NCBI GenBank assembly: GCA_944381495.1
Contig: CALWLJ010000006.1
Location: forward strand, 1 to 64,000
Direction of reading: 5' to 3'
Length of the DNA stretch: 64,000 nucleotides
Origin: an uncultured Mediterraneibacter sp.
GTDB taxonomy: Bacteria; Bacillota; Clostridia; Lachnospirales; Lachnospiraceae
Shown: positions 8,815 to 17,869 of the stretch, in pieces
Numbering within the stretch: position 1 is the stretch's first letter
Layout: every line of letters begins with the position of its first letter
Position numbers and translations under genes: made by a program
Notes under the pieces: model-generated
Database searches by the model: none
What the model was told of the DNA's origin: nothing
What the model saw: only the letters and a program-made list of their open reading frames with translations

Positions 8815-9708
8815 TTACTCTTTCACGCTTCCAACTACAATACCTGTGATCAGATATTTCTGCAGCAGCGGATAAATCATCAACAGCGGGATGACTGATA
8901 CAACGATCTTCGCCGCATTCAGATTCTGTGACGATACATCCATGATATTTACAAGCGAACTGAGGCTTCCGCCTGCATTGAGCATATCTTCCAGCTTTAC
9001 GCTTAAGGACTGGATATATGTCTGAAGAGGATAATTGTTCACTTTCGTCATGTATATCAATCCACTGAAAAAGTCATTCCAATTTCCAACAATACTGAAC
9101 AGGGCCACCGTAGCGATCACCGGTTTAGAACAGGGCAGGTATACTCTTGTAAGAACCTGGAAAGGTGTTGCTCCGTCAATTACCGCTGCTTCCTCCAGTG
9201 CCTTCGGCACTCCCATGAAGAAGTTCATGACCATGATCACACTGAAGATCGGTACGGCTCCCGGAAGCACCAGAGCCCAGACCGTATTCAGCAGGCCCAG
9301 ATTTTTCACAACGATATAGGTTGGGATCATTCCTCCGTTAAACAGCATGGCAAATATGAGCATGTTCATATAGATGCTGCGCCCTTTGAATTCCCGCTTT
9401 GACTTGGACAGCGGATAGGCCATCAGCACGATCAGAACCAGATTCAGAACCAGGCCCAGGATTACCCTTATAACAGATATCCCAAACGAACGCCAGAACT
9501 GATCATCTCCAAGTATTTTCTCATAGGCCGCTGTCGTAAAGTCCACAGGCAGGAATCCCACTTTGTTTGCCGCCACAGCCGCGCTCCCGCTGAAAGAGAC
9601 GGCGACGATATTCAGAAGGGGAAGCAGACAGATCAGTCCCAGCAGGAACACGATCAGATAGATTGCCCCTTTTCCGATATTAGAAAATATTCCTTTTTTC
9701 TGTACCAT
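8815..9708 (-). CDS. Sugar ABC transporter permease, LplC/MalG type
   Basis: A 297-residue inner-membrane protein with about six transmembrane helices and the EAA coupling loop EEAAVIDGATPFQVLTRVYL that contacts the ATPase. The C-terminus QKYLITGIVVGSVKE is typical of the type I carbohydrate importers of the LplC group. Its start has AAGGAGG 9 nt upstream and lies 16 nt past the preceding permease stop. No ATPase is encoded in this operon; such importers usually share one multi-sugar ATPase (MsmX type) encoded elsewhere. Confidence 0.93.
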   Translation of the reverse strand: MVQKKGIFSNIGKGAIYLIVFLLGLICLLPLLNIVAVSFSGSAAVAANKVGFLPVDFTTAAYEKILGDDQFWRSFGISVIRVILGLVLNLVLIVLMAYPLSKSKREFKGRSIYMNMLIFAMLFNGGMIPTYIVVKNLGLLNTVWALVLPGAVPIFSVIMVMNFFMGVPKALEEAAVIDGATPFQVLTRVYLPCSKPVIATVALFSIVGNWNDFFSGLIYMTKVNNYPLQTYIQSLSVKLEDMLNAGGSLSSLVNIMDVSSQNLNAAKIVVSVIPLLMIYPLLQKYLITGIVVGSVKE

Positions 9709-9724
9709 TTAAGCCGCCTCCTTC

Positions 9725-10639
9725 CTAGAATATCTTTCTGTCTGTCAATTTCTTCGCCAGACCGTTTGCAATGAGCATCAGAGCCATTCCCACAACAGAT
9801 CTGAGCAGACCTACTGCTGTAGAGAAACTGTACTGACGGCTAATCATACCCATTCTGTAAACATATGTATCAAGAACGTCTCCTGTCTGGTATACCATAG
9901 GTGAATACAGGTTGTAAATCTGGTCAAATCCTGCGCTCAGGATACTTGTCAGGTTCATAGCTCCCATCAGAAGTATGATCGGCAGCATGCCCGGAAGCGT
10001 GATATGCCAGATCCGTTTCCACCAGTTGGCGCCGTCCATGGCAGCTGCTTCGTGTAGTCCGGGATCTATGGAAGTGATGGCAGCCAGGTAGACGATCGAA
10101 TTATATCCGAACTCCTTCCACACGTCTGTGACAATGATCATAGGCCGGAACCATGTATTGCTCCCGAGGAAATTGATCTTGTCAAGTCCCAGCATCTGCA
10201 CGATCTGGTTGACAGGTCCGTCCAGGTTGACCATGTTGATGACTACGGCCGCGAGAACGACCCATGACAGGAAATGAGGCAGATATACAATAGTCTGTAC
10301 AGCCTTTTTGAAAAACTTCACCCGTATCTCATTGAGCAGAATGGCAAACGCGATGGCCATGACCGTTCCCAATATGATCTTTCCCACTGCGATCACCACT
10401 GTATTAGTGAGGATCTGCCATATATCGGGAAGGGAAAACATGTATTTAAAATGCTGCAGTCCTACGAACTCAGAGCCGAGGATCCCTTTCGCTGGGACAT
10501 AATCCTGGAACGCCATAACAATACCGACCATAGGCACATAGGAGAAGATCAGCACGAAGATCATTCCGGGAAGCATCATCATGTGGTACATGCTCTGGGA
10601 CCGCATGATCCGTTTCTGGATAAATGTCTTTTTCTTCAT
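9725..10639 (-). CDS. Sugar ABC transporter permease, LplB type
   Basis: Partner permease of the gene at 8815. From the ATG at 10639 (AGAGGA just upstream) it is about 304 residues: a basic N-terminus KKKTFIQKRIMRSQ, then MMMLPGMIFVLIFSYVPM as first helix and the EAA loop HEAAAMDGANWWKRIWHITL. A longer frame to 10672 has no binding site. LplB-type permeases sit first after the binding protein in this operon type, as here. Confidence 0.92.
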   Translation of the reverse strand: MKKKTFIQKRIMRSQSMYHMMMLPGMIFVLIFSYVPMVGIVMAFQDYVPAKGILGSEFVGLQHFKYMFSLPDIWQILTNTVVIAVGKIILGTVMAIAFAILLNEIRVKFFKKAVQTIVYLPHFLSWVVLAAVVINMVNLDGPVNQIVQMLGLDKINFLGSNTWFRPMIIVTDVWKEFGYNSIVYLAAITSIDPGLHEAAAMDGANWWKRIWHITLPGMLPIILLMGAMNLTSILSAGFDQIYNLYSPMVYQTGDVLDTYVYRMGMISRQYSFSTAVGLLRSVVGMALMLIANGLAKKLTDRKIF

Positions 10640-10770
10640 TTTTTCCTCTTTCTGACGCACTTGCCGCGTCAATAATGGTAGATGTGAAAGTTTATTTTCA
10701 CACTTACTCTTTTTTCACATTCCTCCGGATCACGGGCCGGACACCGGCCCGTGATCTGACTTTACCGCTT

Positions 10771-12468
10771 CTACTGCGCGTCAACAGCTTCCTGTACTTC
10801 TTTCGTGATCTGTTCTCCTCCCCGGGAATTCCAGTCTTCCACAAAGGTATCAAACTCGTCAATGGATTTGGAACCTGTTACGATCGCCACAAAGGTTTCT
10901 TCCTGTAATTTATTCAGATCAGCGTTATTTGTTTCCATGGTCTTCGTAGTGTCGAAGAATACAGGTGAGAACCACTCAAACTGATCCGCCGCTGTAAGAT
11001 GATCGATCAGCCCCATTCCATTCATCCTTGAGGTATATGACGACCAGTCAGCCACTTCAGCATTGTCCGGATCTTCCAGGTAACGTTTGATAGATTCCAC
11101 TTTTGTCTTTGATTCCACTGAACGGACTTCATCCATGGTGATATTCCCTTCTACACAGTTTTTAATATCTGAATATTCATCCACCAGATATGTATTCTTG
11201 TTCAGTTCAACCTGGATCGGCCGCGCGGAATTGTCTACCGTAGTAATATATTCATATACTTCCGGCTCTTCCTCTTCCAGATTTTTATCGTTTACGATAT
11301 CATCGAAGAACAGATTGGCAATCTTGATCAACACCTCCGGATTGGAGTAACCTTTCCTTACAACCATATATCCGCTGCATGCATTATTGTGGATCACATT
11401 TACTTTACCGTTCTCATCGCAGATCGTGTACGCGGAAAACTCTGCATCCGGATCCATGCTCCGCACGTTGTTCAGCAGCCAGTCCGGAAGGTGCCACGGG
11501 CCAAATGCGATCCCGGTCTGTCCGTTTGTCAGGAGTGCTGTGATATCATCCCATGTCCTTGTACCAAACTGAGGATCTACCAGTCCTTCCTGGAACCATT
11601 CCGCCAGTTTTGCAAGCGCGTTTTTCATTCCTTCGGTTGTAGAGCCGTTGTATACCTGTCCGTTCTCATCCATCAGCCAGCTGCCCGGGAAAGCCTGATA
11701 CGCGGATCCGATGGCTGTCATAGTATATCCGCTGCCGCCGTAGTCCCCGGCGGTCAGATAAGGCGCGAAGGCAAGTCCCACCGGGTTGCCGGTATTTCCG
11801 GGATCTTTGTCTACAAATGTCCTTACAACCTCTTCCAGTTCATCGATAGTCAGACACATATCCCCGTCTTCATCAATATTCATTCCCAGGTCATCAAGCC
11901 AGTCCTGACGGATAAATATCTCGCAGGGCGCCGCATCATAATTGGTGCCGGGCAGAGCCATGAGCCGTCCGTCGTACATTGCTTCATCCAGACATCTGCC
12001 GTCATAGGAATCATAGATTTCCTTGATATAATCGCTGGCATATTCCTCATATACATCCGTCAGGTCAGCCACCAGATCATTTTCAACCAGCTCCGTCAGC
12101 ACGTCTCTTGATCCTACACGCATGACATCTGGAAGCTCTCCGGACGCGATGGCAAGTGAAACCTGTCTGTCGTAGTCCTCGCCATTTGCCTCAAAGGAAT
12201 CTACTACCTCTACATTTAATTTTTCTTTCAAATATCTGGTATAGGCATTGTCCTCATAAGAATCTCCCTCCGGGAACTTGGGGTTGGCGATCGTGCTTCT
12301 TCCCATATTGCAGACCAGTGTTTCGTCATACGCTCCAAGGCCTCCGGTTTCAGCTGCAACCGGATCTTCCTGTTCGCTGTTCTGTCCTCCGCATGCAGAT
12401 AATGACAGGGCCAGTGCGGCCGCAACAGACACGCTCAGTATTCTTCTTCCCATATATCTTTTACTCAC
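10771..12468 (-). CDS. Extracellular sugar-binding lipoprotein (LipO/YtcQ type)
   Basis: A lipoprotein of about 565 residues: basic start SKRYMGRRILSVSV, hydrophobic stretch, then lipobox LSLSAC with CGGQNSEQ as the mature N-terminus. The rest resembles the large type 1 solute-binding proteins that feed LplB/LplC permeases with oligosaccharides. I start at the GTG (12466-12468), which has GGAGG 8 nt upstream; the frame extending to 12585 would bury the promoter. It heads the operon binding protein, LplB, LplC, GH31, and a good promoter stands upstream. The ligand cannot be read from sequence; the neighbouring GH31 and GH13 enzymes point to alpha-glucosides. Confidence 0.92.
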   Translation of the reverse strand: MSKRYMGRRILSVSVAAALALSLSACGGQNSEQEDPVAAETGGLGAYDETLVCNMGRSTIANPKFPEGDSYEDNAYTRYLKEKLNVEVVDSFEANGEDYDRQVSLAIASGELPDVMRVGSRDVLTELVENDLVADLTDVYEEYASDYIKEIYDSYDGRCLDEAMYDGRLMALPGTNYDAAPCEIFIRQDWLDDLGMNIDEDGDMCLTIDELEEVVRTFVDKDPGNTGNPVGLAFAPYLTAGDYGGSGYTMTAIGSAYQAFPGSWLMDENGQVYNGSTTEGMKNALAKLAEWFQEGLVDPQFGTRTWDDITALLTNGQTGIAFGPWHLPDWLLNNVRSMDPDAEFSAYTICDENGKVNVIHNNACSGYMVVRKGYSNPEVLIKIANLFFDDIVNDKNLEEEEPEVYEYITTVDNSARPIQVELNKNTYLVDEYSDIKNCVEGNITMDEVRSVESKTKVESIKRYLEDPDNAEVADWSSYTSRMNGMGLIDHLTAADQFEWFSPVFFDTTKTMETNNADLNKLQEETFVAIVTGSKSIDEFDTFVEDWNSRGGEQITKEVQEAVDAQ

Positions 12469-12528
12469 GATATTTTCCTCCGTTTTCCTTTTTCTTATTA
12501 AACAATGGCCATTTCTTAATGTACTTTT

Positions 12529-12557
12529 ATTATAGGCAAAATGTTCCTCCCGGTAAA
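12529..12557 (-). promoter_or_regulatory. Promoter of the sugar-binding protein operon
   Basis: On the minus strand TTTACC (plus 12552-12557), a 17-bp spacer and a perfect TATAAT (plus 12529-12534) lie about 60 nt upstream of the GTG start. A YesN-type activator, encoded next door, would be expected to act upstream of the -35. Confidence 0.7.
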
Positions 12558-12591
12558 CGAAACAAAATACCGTTTTAGATAACATTTTTAC

Positions 12592-12620
12592 AGAAAAAAA
12601 CTGCCCTTTCAGGCAGTTTT
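12592..12620 (-). terminator. Terminator after the yesN/yesM-type genes
   Basis: AAAACTGCC and GGCAGTTTT form a stem with a 6-nt loop and T-runs on either strand. It separates the two-component genes from the binding-protein promoter and may work in both directions. Confidence 0.7.
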
Positions 12621-12692
12621 CATCCTTTGTGTCTTTACCCTCCGATTCTTAATCTCCGGGCCTTGATCCTCCGGGCTTTAATGTCCCGAACA

Positions 12693-14402
12693 TTATTCTT
12701 CTCTGATCTCAATCTTCGGAATCCTGAGCGTTACCGTTGTCCCCTCGTTTACTTTGCTCTCATACTGAAGACCGTACTTTTCTCCATAATACAGCTGGAT
12801 CCTGTGATGAACATTCTGCACACCGTAGCCTTTTGATTCCATGGTGAGCAGGTTCTTTCTGGTCTCTTCCGTCATCCCGCACCCGTTGTCAGATACTGTA
12901 AACACCAATTCATCCTGTTCCTCTCTGCCGTGTATTTCCAGCTTTTTCCGGCCTTCGGTCACTTTGTGATCCAGTCCGTGGACCACCGCATTTTCCACCA
13001 GCGGCTGCAGCAGCAGATTCAGGATCTCAAACCCCAGGATGTTCTCGTCAATGTCCAGCACCGCTTCGAACTTTCCCGAGTGCAGCATCTGCTGGATCTT
13101 TACATAAGAGCTGGTATTATCCCATTCTCTCTGTACCGTAGTGACATTTTTCCCGCGGTTCAGCGTAGTACGGTAGAATGTGGACAAAAGCTGTGCCATC
13201 TCACTGATCTCCGTCTGATCTGCAAGGATTGCTTTCCAGTTGATCAGAGACAGACTGTTATAGAGAAAATGGGGGTTGATCTGTGCCTGCAGTGCTTTCA
13301 TCTCATATTCCTGCTGTTTGATCCTGCTCTGATAGACTTCATTTATCATAGCGTTCAAACGATCCACCATGTTCTTAAAGCTTGAAAACAGGTGACCGAT
13401 CTCATCCTGCGATTCGTTGACTACCTCCACGGACAGACGATCCAGCTCAATACGGTCGATGTTGGATACCAGGTCGCTTATGGGCCTGCTTACACTCCGC
13501 GTAAGGACCATGCTCAATACCGCGATCATGCCGCAGCATACAAGGACAACCAGCGCCACCAGAATCGTAATGCTTCTCGCAGATGCCGATATGATATCAA
13601 TAGGACGGTACAACGACACTTCCCAGTCCACCGAACTCATCTGCCGGCTTTTCACCACATATTTATCCGTCTCTGTCTCATTTCCTTCATCTTCAGGCAT
13701 CTCGTCCTCCGTCTGGCCGGACGCCCCGTTCATATCAAAGGAAAACACAGTGCTTCCATCATTCATATCAGTGACGCCAACTCCATAATCGCCGGTAAAA
13801 AGGGTGGTAAAGTTGGAAAATACTTTTTCATAATCCAGAGAGATATAAACAACATTCTGATATTCTTTATAATCCGAATAAACCTTACAGTACATGTCCA
13901 GAGAATTTGAATCCGGATCCGCGTACCAGTGTATATGATAATCCTGCAGTTCTTCCATATCCACCGCCATCTCATCCGCCGGCAGGAAATTCTCCCCGTG
14001 AGGATACAGCGTATCATTTGTACTGTAGATCGTTACCCTGGTCACAGCGGAATCCATACTTTCCATGTTTAATATGGCAGGGTCTATCACATCTCTGTAT
14101 GCTATATACATTTCCACATTACTTGTATAGTTGTCATTGACCGCCTGCTGAAGTGTATTGTTCCATATGAGACTGTTCATATAGTTTGTATACAGATTGA
14201 CATTTCCATTCAATACCGTAACATTCTGATTCAGTGTCTCGCTCAGCATCTCTTCTTCTCTCTGGATCAGCAGGTTTCTGCACTGAATATAACAGAAGAT
14301 TCCCAGCACGATCACAGGCACCAGACTTACGAGAAGGTGGCTGAGCAGGACTTTATTTCGGAACTTCAGGTTTTTATACCATTTTTTCAGCCTTTGCATC
14401 AT
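12693..14402 (-). CDS. Sensor histidine kinase, YesM family
   Basis: A 569-residue membrane kinase: first helix about 20-40, a large extracellular dCache-like sensor, second helix about 285-305 (VALVVLVCCGMIAVLSM), HAMP linker, then the HisKA_7TM-type His_kinase block with QINPHFLYNSL (phospho-acceptor His) and an HATPase_c domain (LVENAVVHGLDH, DNGCGM). YesM kinases sense sugars or binding proteins at the surface and phosphorylate AraC-type YesN regulators. It starts 6 nt after the regulator's stop, so the pair is one transcript. The target is most likely the sugar operon immediately downstream. Confidence 0.95.
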   Translation of the reverse strand: MMQRLKKWYKNLKFRNKVLLSHLLVSLVPVIVLGIFCYIQCRNLLIQREEEMLSETLNQNVTVLNGNVNLYTNYMNSLIWNNTLQQAVNDNYTSNVEMYIAYRDVIDPAILNMESMDSAVTRVTIYSTNDTLYPHGENFLPADEMAVDMEELQDYHIHWYADPDSNSLDMYCKVYSDYKEYQNVVYISLDYEKVFSNFTTLFTGDYGVGVTDMNDGSTVFSFDMNGASGQTEDEMPEDEGNETETDKYVVKSRQMSSVDWEVSLYRPIDIISASARSITILVALVVLVCCGMIAVLSMVLTRSVSRPISDLVSNIDRIELDRLSVEVVNESQDEIGHLFSSFKNMVDRLNAMINEVYQSRIKQQEYEMKALQAQINPHFLYNSLSLINWKAILADQTEISEMAQLLSTFYRTTLNRGKNVTTVQREWDNTSSYVKIQQMLHSGKFEAVLDIDENILGFEILNLLLQPLVENAVVHGLDHKVTEGRKKLEIHGREEQDELVFTVSDNGCGMTEETRKNLLTMESKGYGVQNVHHRIQLYYGEKYGLQYESKVNEGTTVTLRIPKIEIREE

Positions 14403-14408
14403 GTTTCC

Positions 14409-15920
14409 TTACCTTTCTCTGTATTTATCCGGCGTCACTCCATATTCGTTTCGAAAGGTCTTGCAGAAATAGGAAAGATTCGTGTATCCCACCGCCCGGC
14501 AGATATCATTTACCTTCATATTCGTTGTTTTCAGGAGTTCCTCCGCCTTGTCCATGCGCACTTTTTTGATATACTTGTTAAGGCCGATCCCTTTCTCCTG
14601 ACTAAAAAGACTGCTGAGATAATGGGGCGTCAGAAACACTTTATCCGCCAGGATATCCAGGCTGAGCACATCCATATAATGATCATGGATATATTTTTCA
14701 ACAATGGCCACCATATGTTTCGGCGAATCCTGCTGGGGAGCCAGTTTGTCCGCAGCCATGTCAAGCGTCTCCCGCAGACTTTCTTCAATCTGGGAAAAAT
14801 GCTGATATTGATATAATTCTTCTACTTTTTCCGCCAGCTGATCCTGCTGCCCCGGAAGAGCCTGATACAATGCTCTTAACAGATTGGCGCAGATAAATCT
14901 GGTGTAAATATATGAATTGAATCCATTCTCCCTGCATTTTTCCAGTATGATCTCTGTATTTTTCCTGAGACTGAATACATCCCGGAATCTGATATCGTCT
15001 TCTATGGCATTTAAAAATGAACTGACGCTCTCCGAACTGAGGGCATCCTCTTTGTCATCAGACTCCGCCGGATATATGTATACATCCTTATGAAAGAAAC
15101 GGTCCTCCAGGTATTTTTCCGTCTGCTGATAGACTTCCCCGATTCTCTCAGGTGAGGGGATCTCAGGACTTACCGCTACGAAACACAGGACACCGTACTT
15201 CTCCTTCAGCCGCGCATGTATCTGCTCCGCAGTCCGTCTGAAAAAAGTATTGTCCTGATCCGCCGCCCCCAGCATGAGCACGCCCTGGGCCGGATTCAGG
15301 TCGATCAGTTCGCATGGCGTGTCAACGAGATCTGACAGCGTTTCTTTCACTTCCTCGATACCTTCCGCCGCTTTTCCGAAGAAGTCCTCTTCAAATTCAA
15401 AAAGAAGCATCCGTTTATACTCGCCAAGAAAATGCAGCTCATCTTCTCTGTATTCATTTTTCAGCTTTTCATAAGGGATCTTGTTCAGCAGCCTTGTCAG
15501 CGCATAAATCCTGTGAAACTGCTGATTATGCTCATGTAAAGACTTTTTCTGATCCATCCTCTCTACGACCAGCCGGATCACCTTCTGGAATTCCGCCGGA
15601 TTGACAGGCTTAAGGATGTAGTCCACCGCCTGGATGGACAGTGCCTGCTTCACATAAGCGAAATCATCATACCCGCTGAAAAAAATGATCTGCATCTCCG
15701 GGAATCTGTCCCTGACGATCTTCGACAGTTCCAGCCCGTCCAGAAAAGGCATCTTTACATCTGTCAGCAGAATATCCGCAGCGCTATCTTCCAGTTTCTC
15801 CAGCGCTTCCATACCGTTTTCGGCCTCCACGTAAGTGAACTCAAATCCCATCTTGTCCAGAAGATAGCGGATCCCGAAGCGCTCATCATCTTCATCGTCA
15901 ACGATCATCATCCGATACAT
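14409..15920 (-). CDS. Response regulator, YesN family (AraC-type)
   Basis: About 503 residues: receiver domain at 1-120 with VDDEDDERFG and phospho-acceptor Asp in LLTDVKMPFLDG, a central ~250-residue region common to YesN proteins, and a C-terminal AraC double helix-turn-helix (DILADKVFLTPHYLSSLF and VNDICRAVGYTNLSYF). I start at the second ATG (15918-15920) because GGGGGA is at proper distance only from it. It probably activates the alpha-glucoside operon and possibly the GH13 gene upstream. Confidence 0.93.
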   Translation of the reverse strand: MYRMMIVDDEDDERFGIRYLLDKMGFEFTYVEAENGMEALEKLEDSAADILLTDVKMPFLDGLELSKIVRDRFPEMQIIFFSGYDDFAYVKQALSIQAVDYILKPVNPAEFQKVIRLVVERMDQKKSLHEHNQQFHRIYALTRLLNKIPYEKLKNEYREDELHFLGEYKRMLLFEFEEDFFGKAAEGIEEVKETLSDLVDTPCELIDLNPAQGVLMLGAADQDNTFFRRTAEQIHARLKEKYGVLCFVAVSPEIPSPERIGEVYQQTEKYLEDRFFHKDVYIYPAESDDKEDALSSESVSSFLNAIEDDIRFRDVFSLRKNTEIILEKCRENGFNSYIYTRFICANLLRALYQALPGQQDQLAEKVEELYQYQHFSQIEESLRETLDMAADKLAPQQDSPKHMVAIVEKYIHDHYMDVLSLDILADKVFLTPHYLSSLFSQEKGIGLNKYIKKVRMDKAEELLKTTNMKVNDICRAVGYTNLSYFCKTFRNEYGVTPDKYRER

Positions 15921-16000
15921 ACTCATTCCCCCAGATATTCCGATACAGCAGCAAACCTGCCGCCTGCATTAAGCATACGCCAGGTTTCCATCTGCTTCAA

Positions 16001-17629
16001 CTACTTTTTCTTATAGTAAATCCTTGCTTCATATGGCTGATACAGATCATTTTCTCCATCTGTCTTGTAATTTCCATAGAGCAGTTCCATGCCTTTCCGC
16101 TCTCCGTCAGCTTTGAACTTTGCTTTTTCGCCATAGAAATTGCAGATCACGCACAGTTTCTCGTTATCATTCTCCCTTGTGTATGCAAAGAAATCCTCAT
16201 CTTCAGGCGCAAGCAGTTCAAAATGACCATCAACAAAGACCGGATATTCCTTTCTCAGTCTGACCAGAGTCTTATAACATGTGAAAACAGAATCCGGATC
16301 TCTCCGCTCCTCTTCCGCATTGATCTCCGTGTAATTAGGATTCACCTTGATCCATGGCGTTCCAGAGGTAAATCCTGCGTTGGCGGAAGCATCCCACTGC
16401 ATGGGCGTCCGGGCATTGTCACGCCCTTTGGCATAGATGGAAGCCATGATCTCAGACTCCGGATATCCCTGCGCTTTCCGCTCTTTATACATATTCAGGA
16501 TTTCAATGTCTCTGTACTCATCAATCGAGTATCTGACATTGGTCATGCCAAGTTCTTCCCCCTGATAGATATACGGCGTTCCCTGCATCCCGTGGAGCAG
16601 GACTGCCAGCATCTTGGCTGACTCTATCCGGTACTTCCTGTCGTTGCCCCACCGTGACACGATACGGGGCAGATCGTGATTATCCCAGAAAAGACTGTTC
16701 CATCCGCATCCTTCCAGTCCCTTCTGCCAGCGTTCCATCACTCTCTTCAGTTTCACGAACGGCAGCGGCGCCAGATCCCACTTTTCTTTTCCTTCCTGCT
16801 GGTCCAGACAGATGTGTTCAAACTGGAACACCATGGAGAACTCGCTGCCGTCCGGATTGCTGTACAGCTTTGCATTCTCTGTATTGGCTCCCCATGCCTC
16901 TCCTACAGTGATCAGATCTCCCTTCTGAAAAACGTTTCTGCTCATCTCCCGGATAAACTCATGAAGCCGCGGCCCGTTGGCCGTGATCTTCCGGTCCGGT
17001 TCCTTGGCGATCTGATCAATGACATCCAGCCGGAAGCCTCCCACGCCCTTTTTGATCCACCAGTTGATCATATTGTATATTTCCTGGCGTACTGCAGGAT
17101 TGTCCCAGTTGAGATCCGGCTGTTTCACAGAGAACTGATGAAAATAGTACTGCTTTACTTCCGGAACCCACTCCCAGGCCGAGCCGCCGAAGGATGCTCT
17201 CATATCATTGGGCGGGGTTCCCTCTTCTCCGTCTCTCCATACGTAATAATCATGGTACGGATTCTCCCGGCTCTTCTTCGCCTCCTGGAACCAGCGGTGT
17301 TCATCCGATGTGTGGTTCAGCACCAGATCCATGATAATCCTGATATGATGCTTTCCCGACTCCCGGATCAGCTCCTCCATATCCGCCATAGTGCCAAACA
17401 TGGGATCGATATCCTGATAGTCGGATATATCATACCCGTTGTCATCCTGCGGAGATCTGTATACCGGGGACAGCCATACTGCATCGATCCCCAGATCTTC
17501 CAGATAATCCAGTCTCCGCACGATGCCGGGCAGGTCCCCGATCCCGTCACCGTTGCTGTCCTGAAAGCTCTTCGGATATATCTGATATATTACTGCTTTC
17601 TTCCACCATTTCATGTTCTGCTCTGACAT
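16001..17629 (-). CDS. Oligo-1,6-glucosidase / alpha-glucosidase (GH13)
   Basis: A 542-residue cytoplasmic GH13 enzyme. Conserved regions are DLVLNHTSDEH, GFRLDVIDQI (nucleophile Asp), TVGEAW (acid/base Glu) and FWDNHDLPR (third acid). The region V motif QPDLNWDNP and the Val after the nucleophile Asp in GFRLDVI are the signatures of enzymes that cleave alpha-1,6 bonds (isomaltose, panose), as in oligo-1,6-glucosidase, rather than alpha-1,4-only enzymes. The start at 17629 follows AGGAGG; the frame beginning six codons earlier would contain that site. It fits the adjacent importer as the enzyme for isomalto-oligosaccharides. Confidence 0.93.
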   Translation of the reverse strand: MSEQNMKWWKKAVIYQIYPKSFQDSNGDGIGDLPGIVRRLDYLEDLGIDAVWLSPVYRSPQDDNGYDISDYQDIDPMFGTMADMEELIRESGKHHIRIIMDLVLNHTSDEHRWFQEAKKSRENPYHDYYVWRDGEEGTPPNDMRASFGGSAWEWVPEVKQYYFHQFSVKQPDLNWDNPAVRQEIYNMINWWIKKGVGGFRLDVIDQIAKEPDRKITANGPRLHEFIREMSRNVFQKGDLITVGEAWGANTENAKLYSNPDGSEFSMVFQFEHICLDQQEGKEKWDLAPLPFVKLKRVMERWQKGLEGCGWNSLFWDNHDLPRIVSRWGNDRKYRIESAKMLAVLLHGMQGTPYIYQGEELGMTNVRYSIDEYRDIEILNMYKERKAQGYPESEIMASIYAKGRDNARTPMQWDASANAGFTSGTPWIKVNPNYTEINAEEERRDPDSVFTCYKTLVRLRKEYPVFVDGHFELLAPEDEDFFAYTRENDNEKLCVICNFYGEKAKFKADGERKGMELLYGNYKTDGENDLYQPYEARIYYKKK

Positions 17630-17788
17630 AAGCTTCCTCCTGATCATGTTTCTGAATCATGTTTCTGATATTAATTGTAAGGGCTAAAGGAAAGTAAAGA
17701 TAGCAAAAAAATTTACAATTCACGCAACATTTTCCCGGTATGTTATAGTGCATGCCATATTCATTAAAGAACGTAACATTCATTCACC

Positions 17789-17817
17789 TTGTTGTTTTCC
17801 CTCTTCAATGGTAAAAT
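17789..17817 (+). promoter_or_regulatory. Promoter of the AAA-ATPase gene
   Basis: TTGTTG (17789-17794), a 17-bp spacer and TAAAAT (17812-17817) lie about 50 nt before the ATG at 17870. Confidence 0.55.
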
Positions 17818-17869
17818 GAGCAAAGATAATTCTTTCCGACAGATGGATATGAAAAGGAGCGTGATAAAC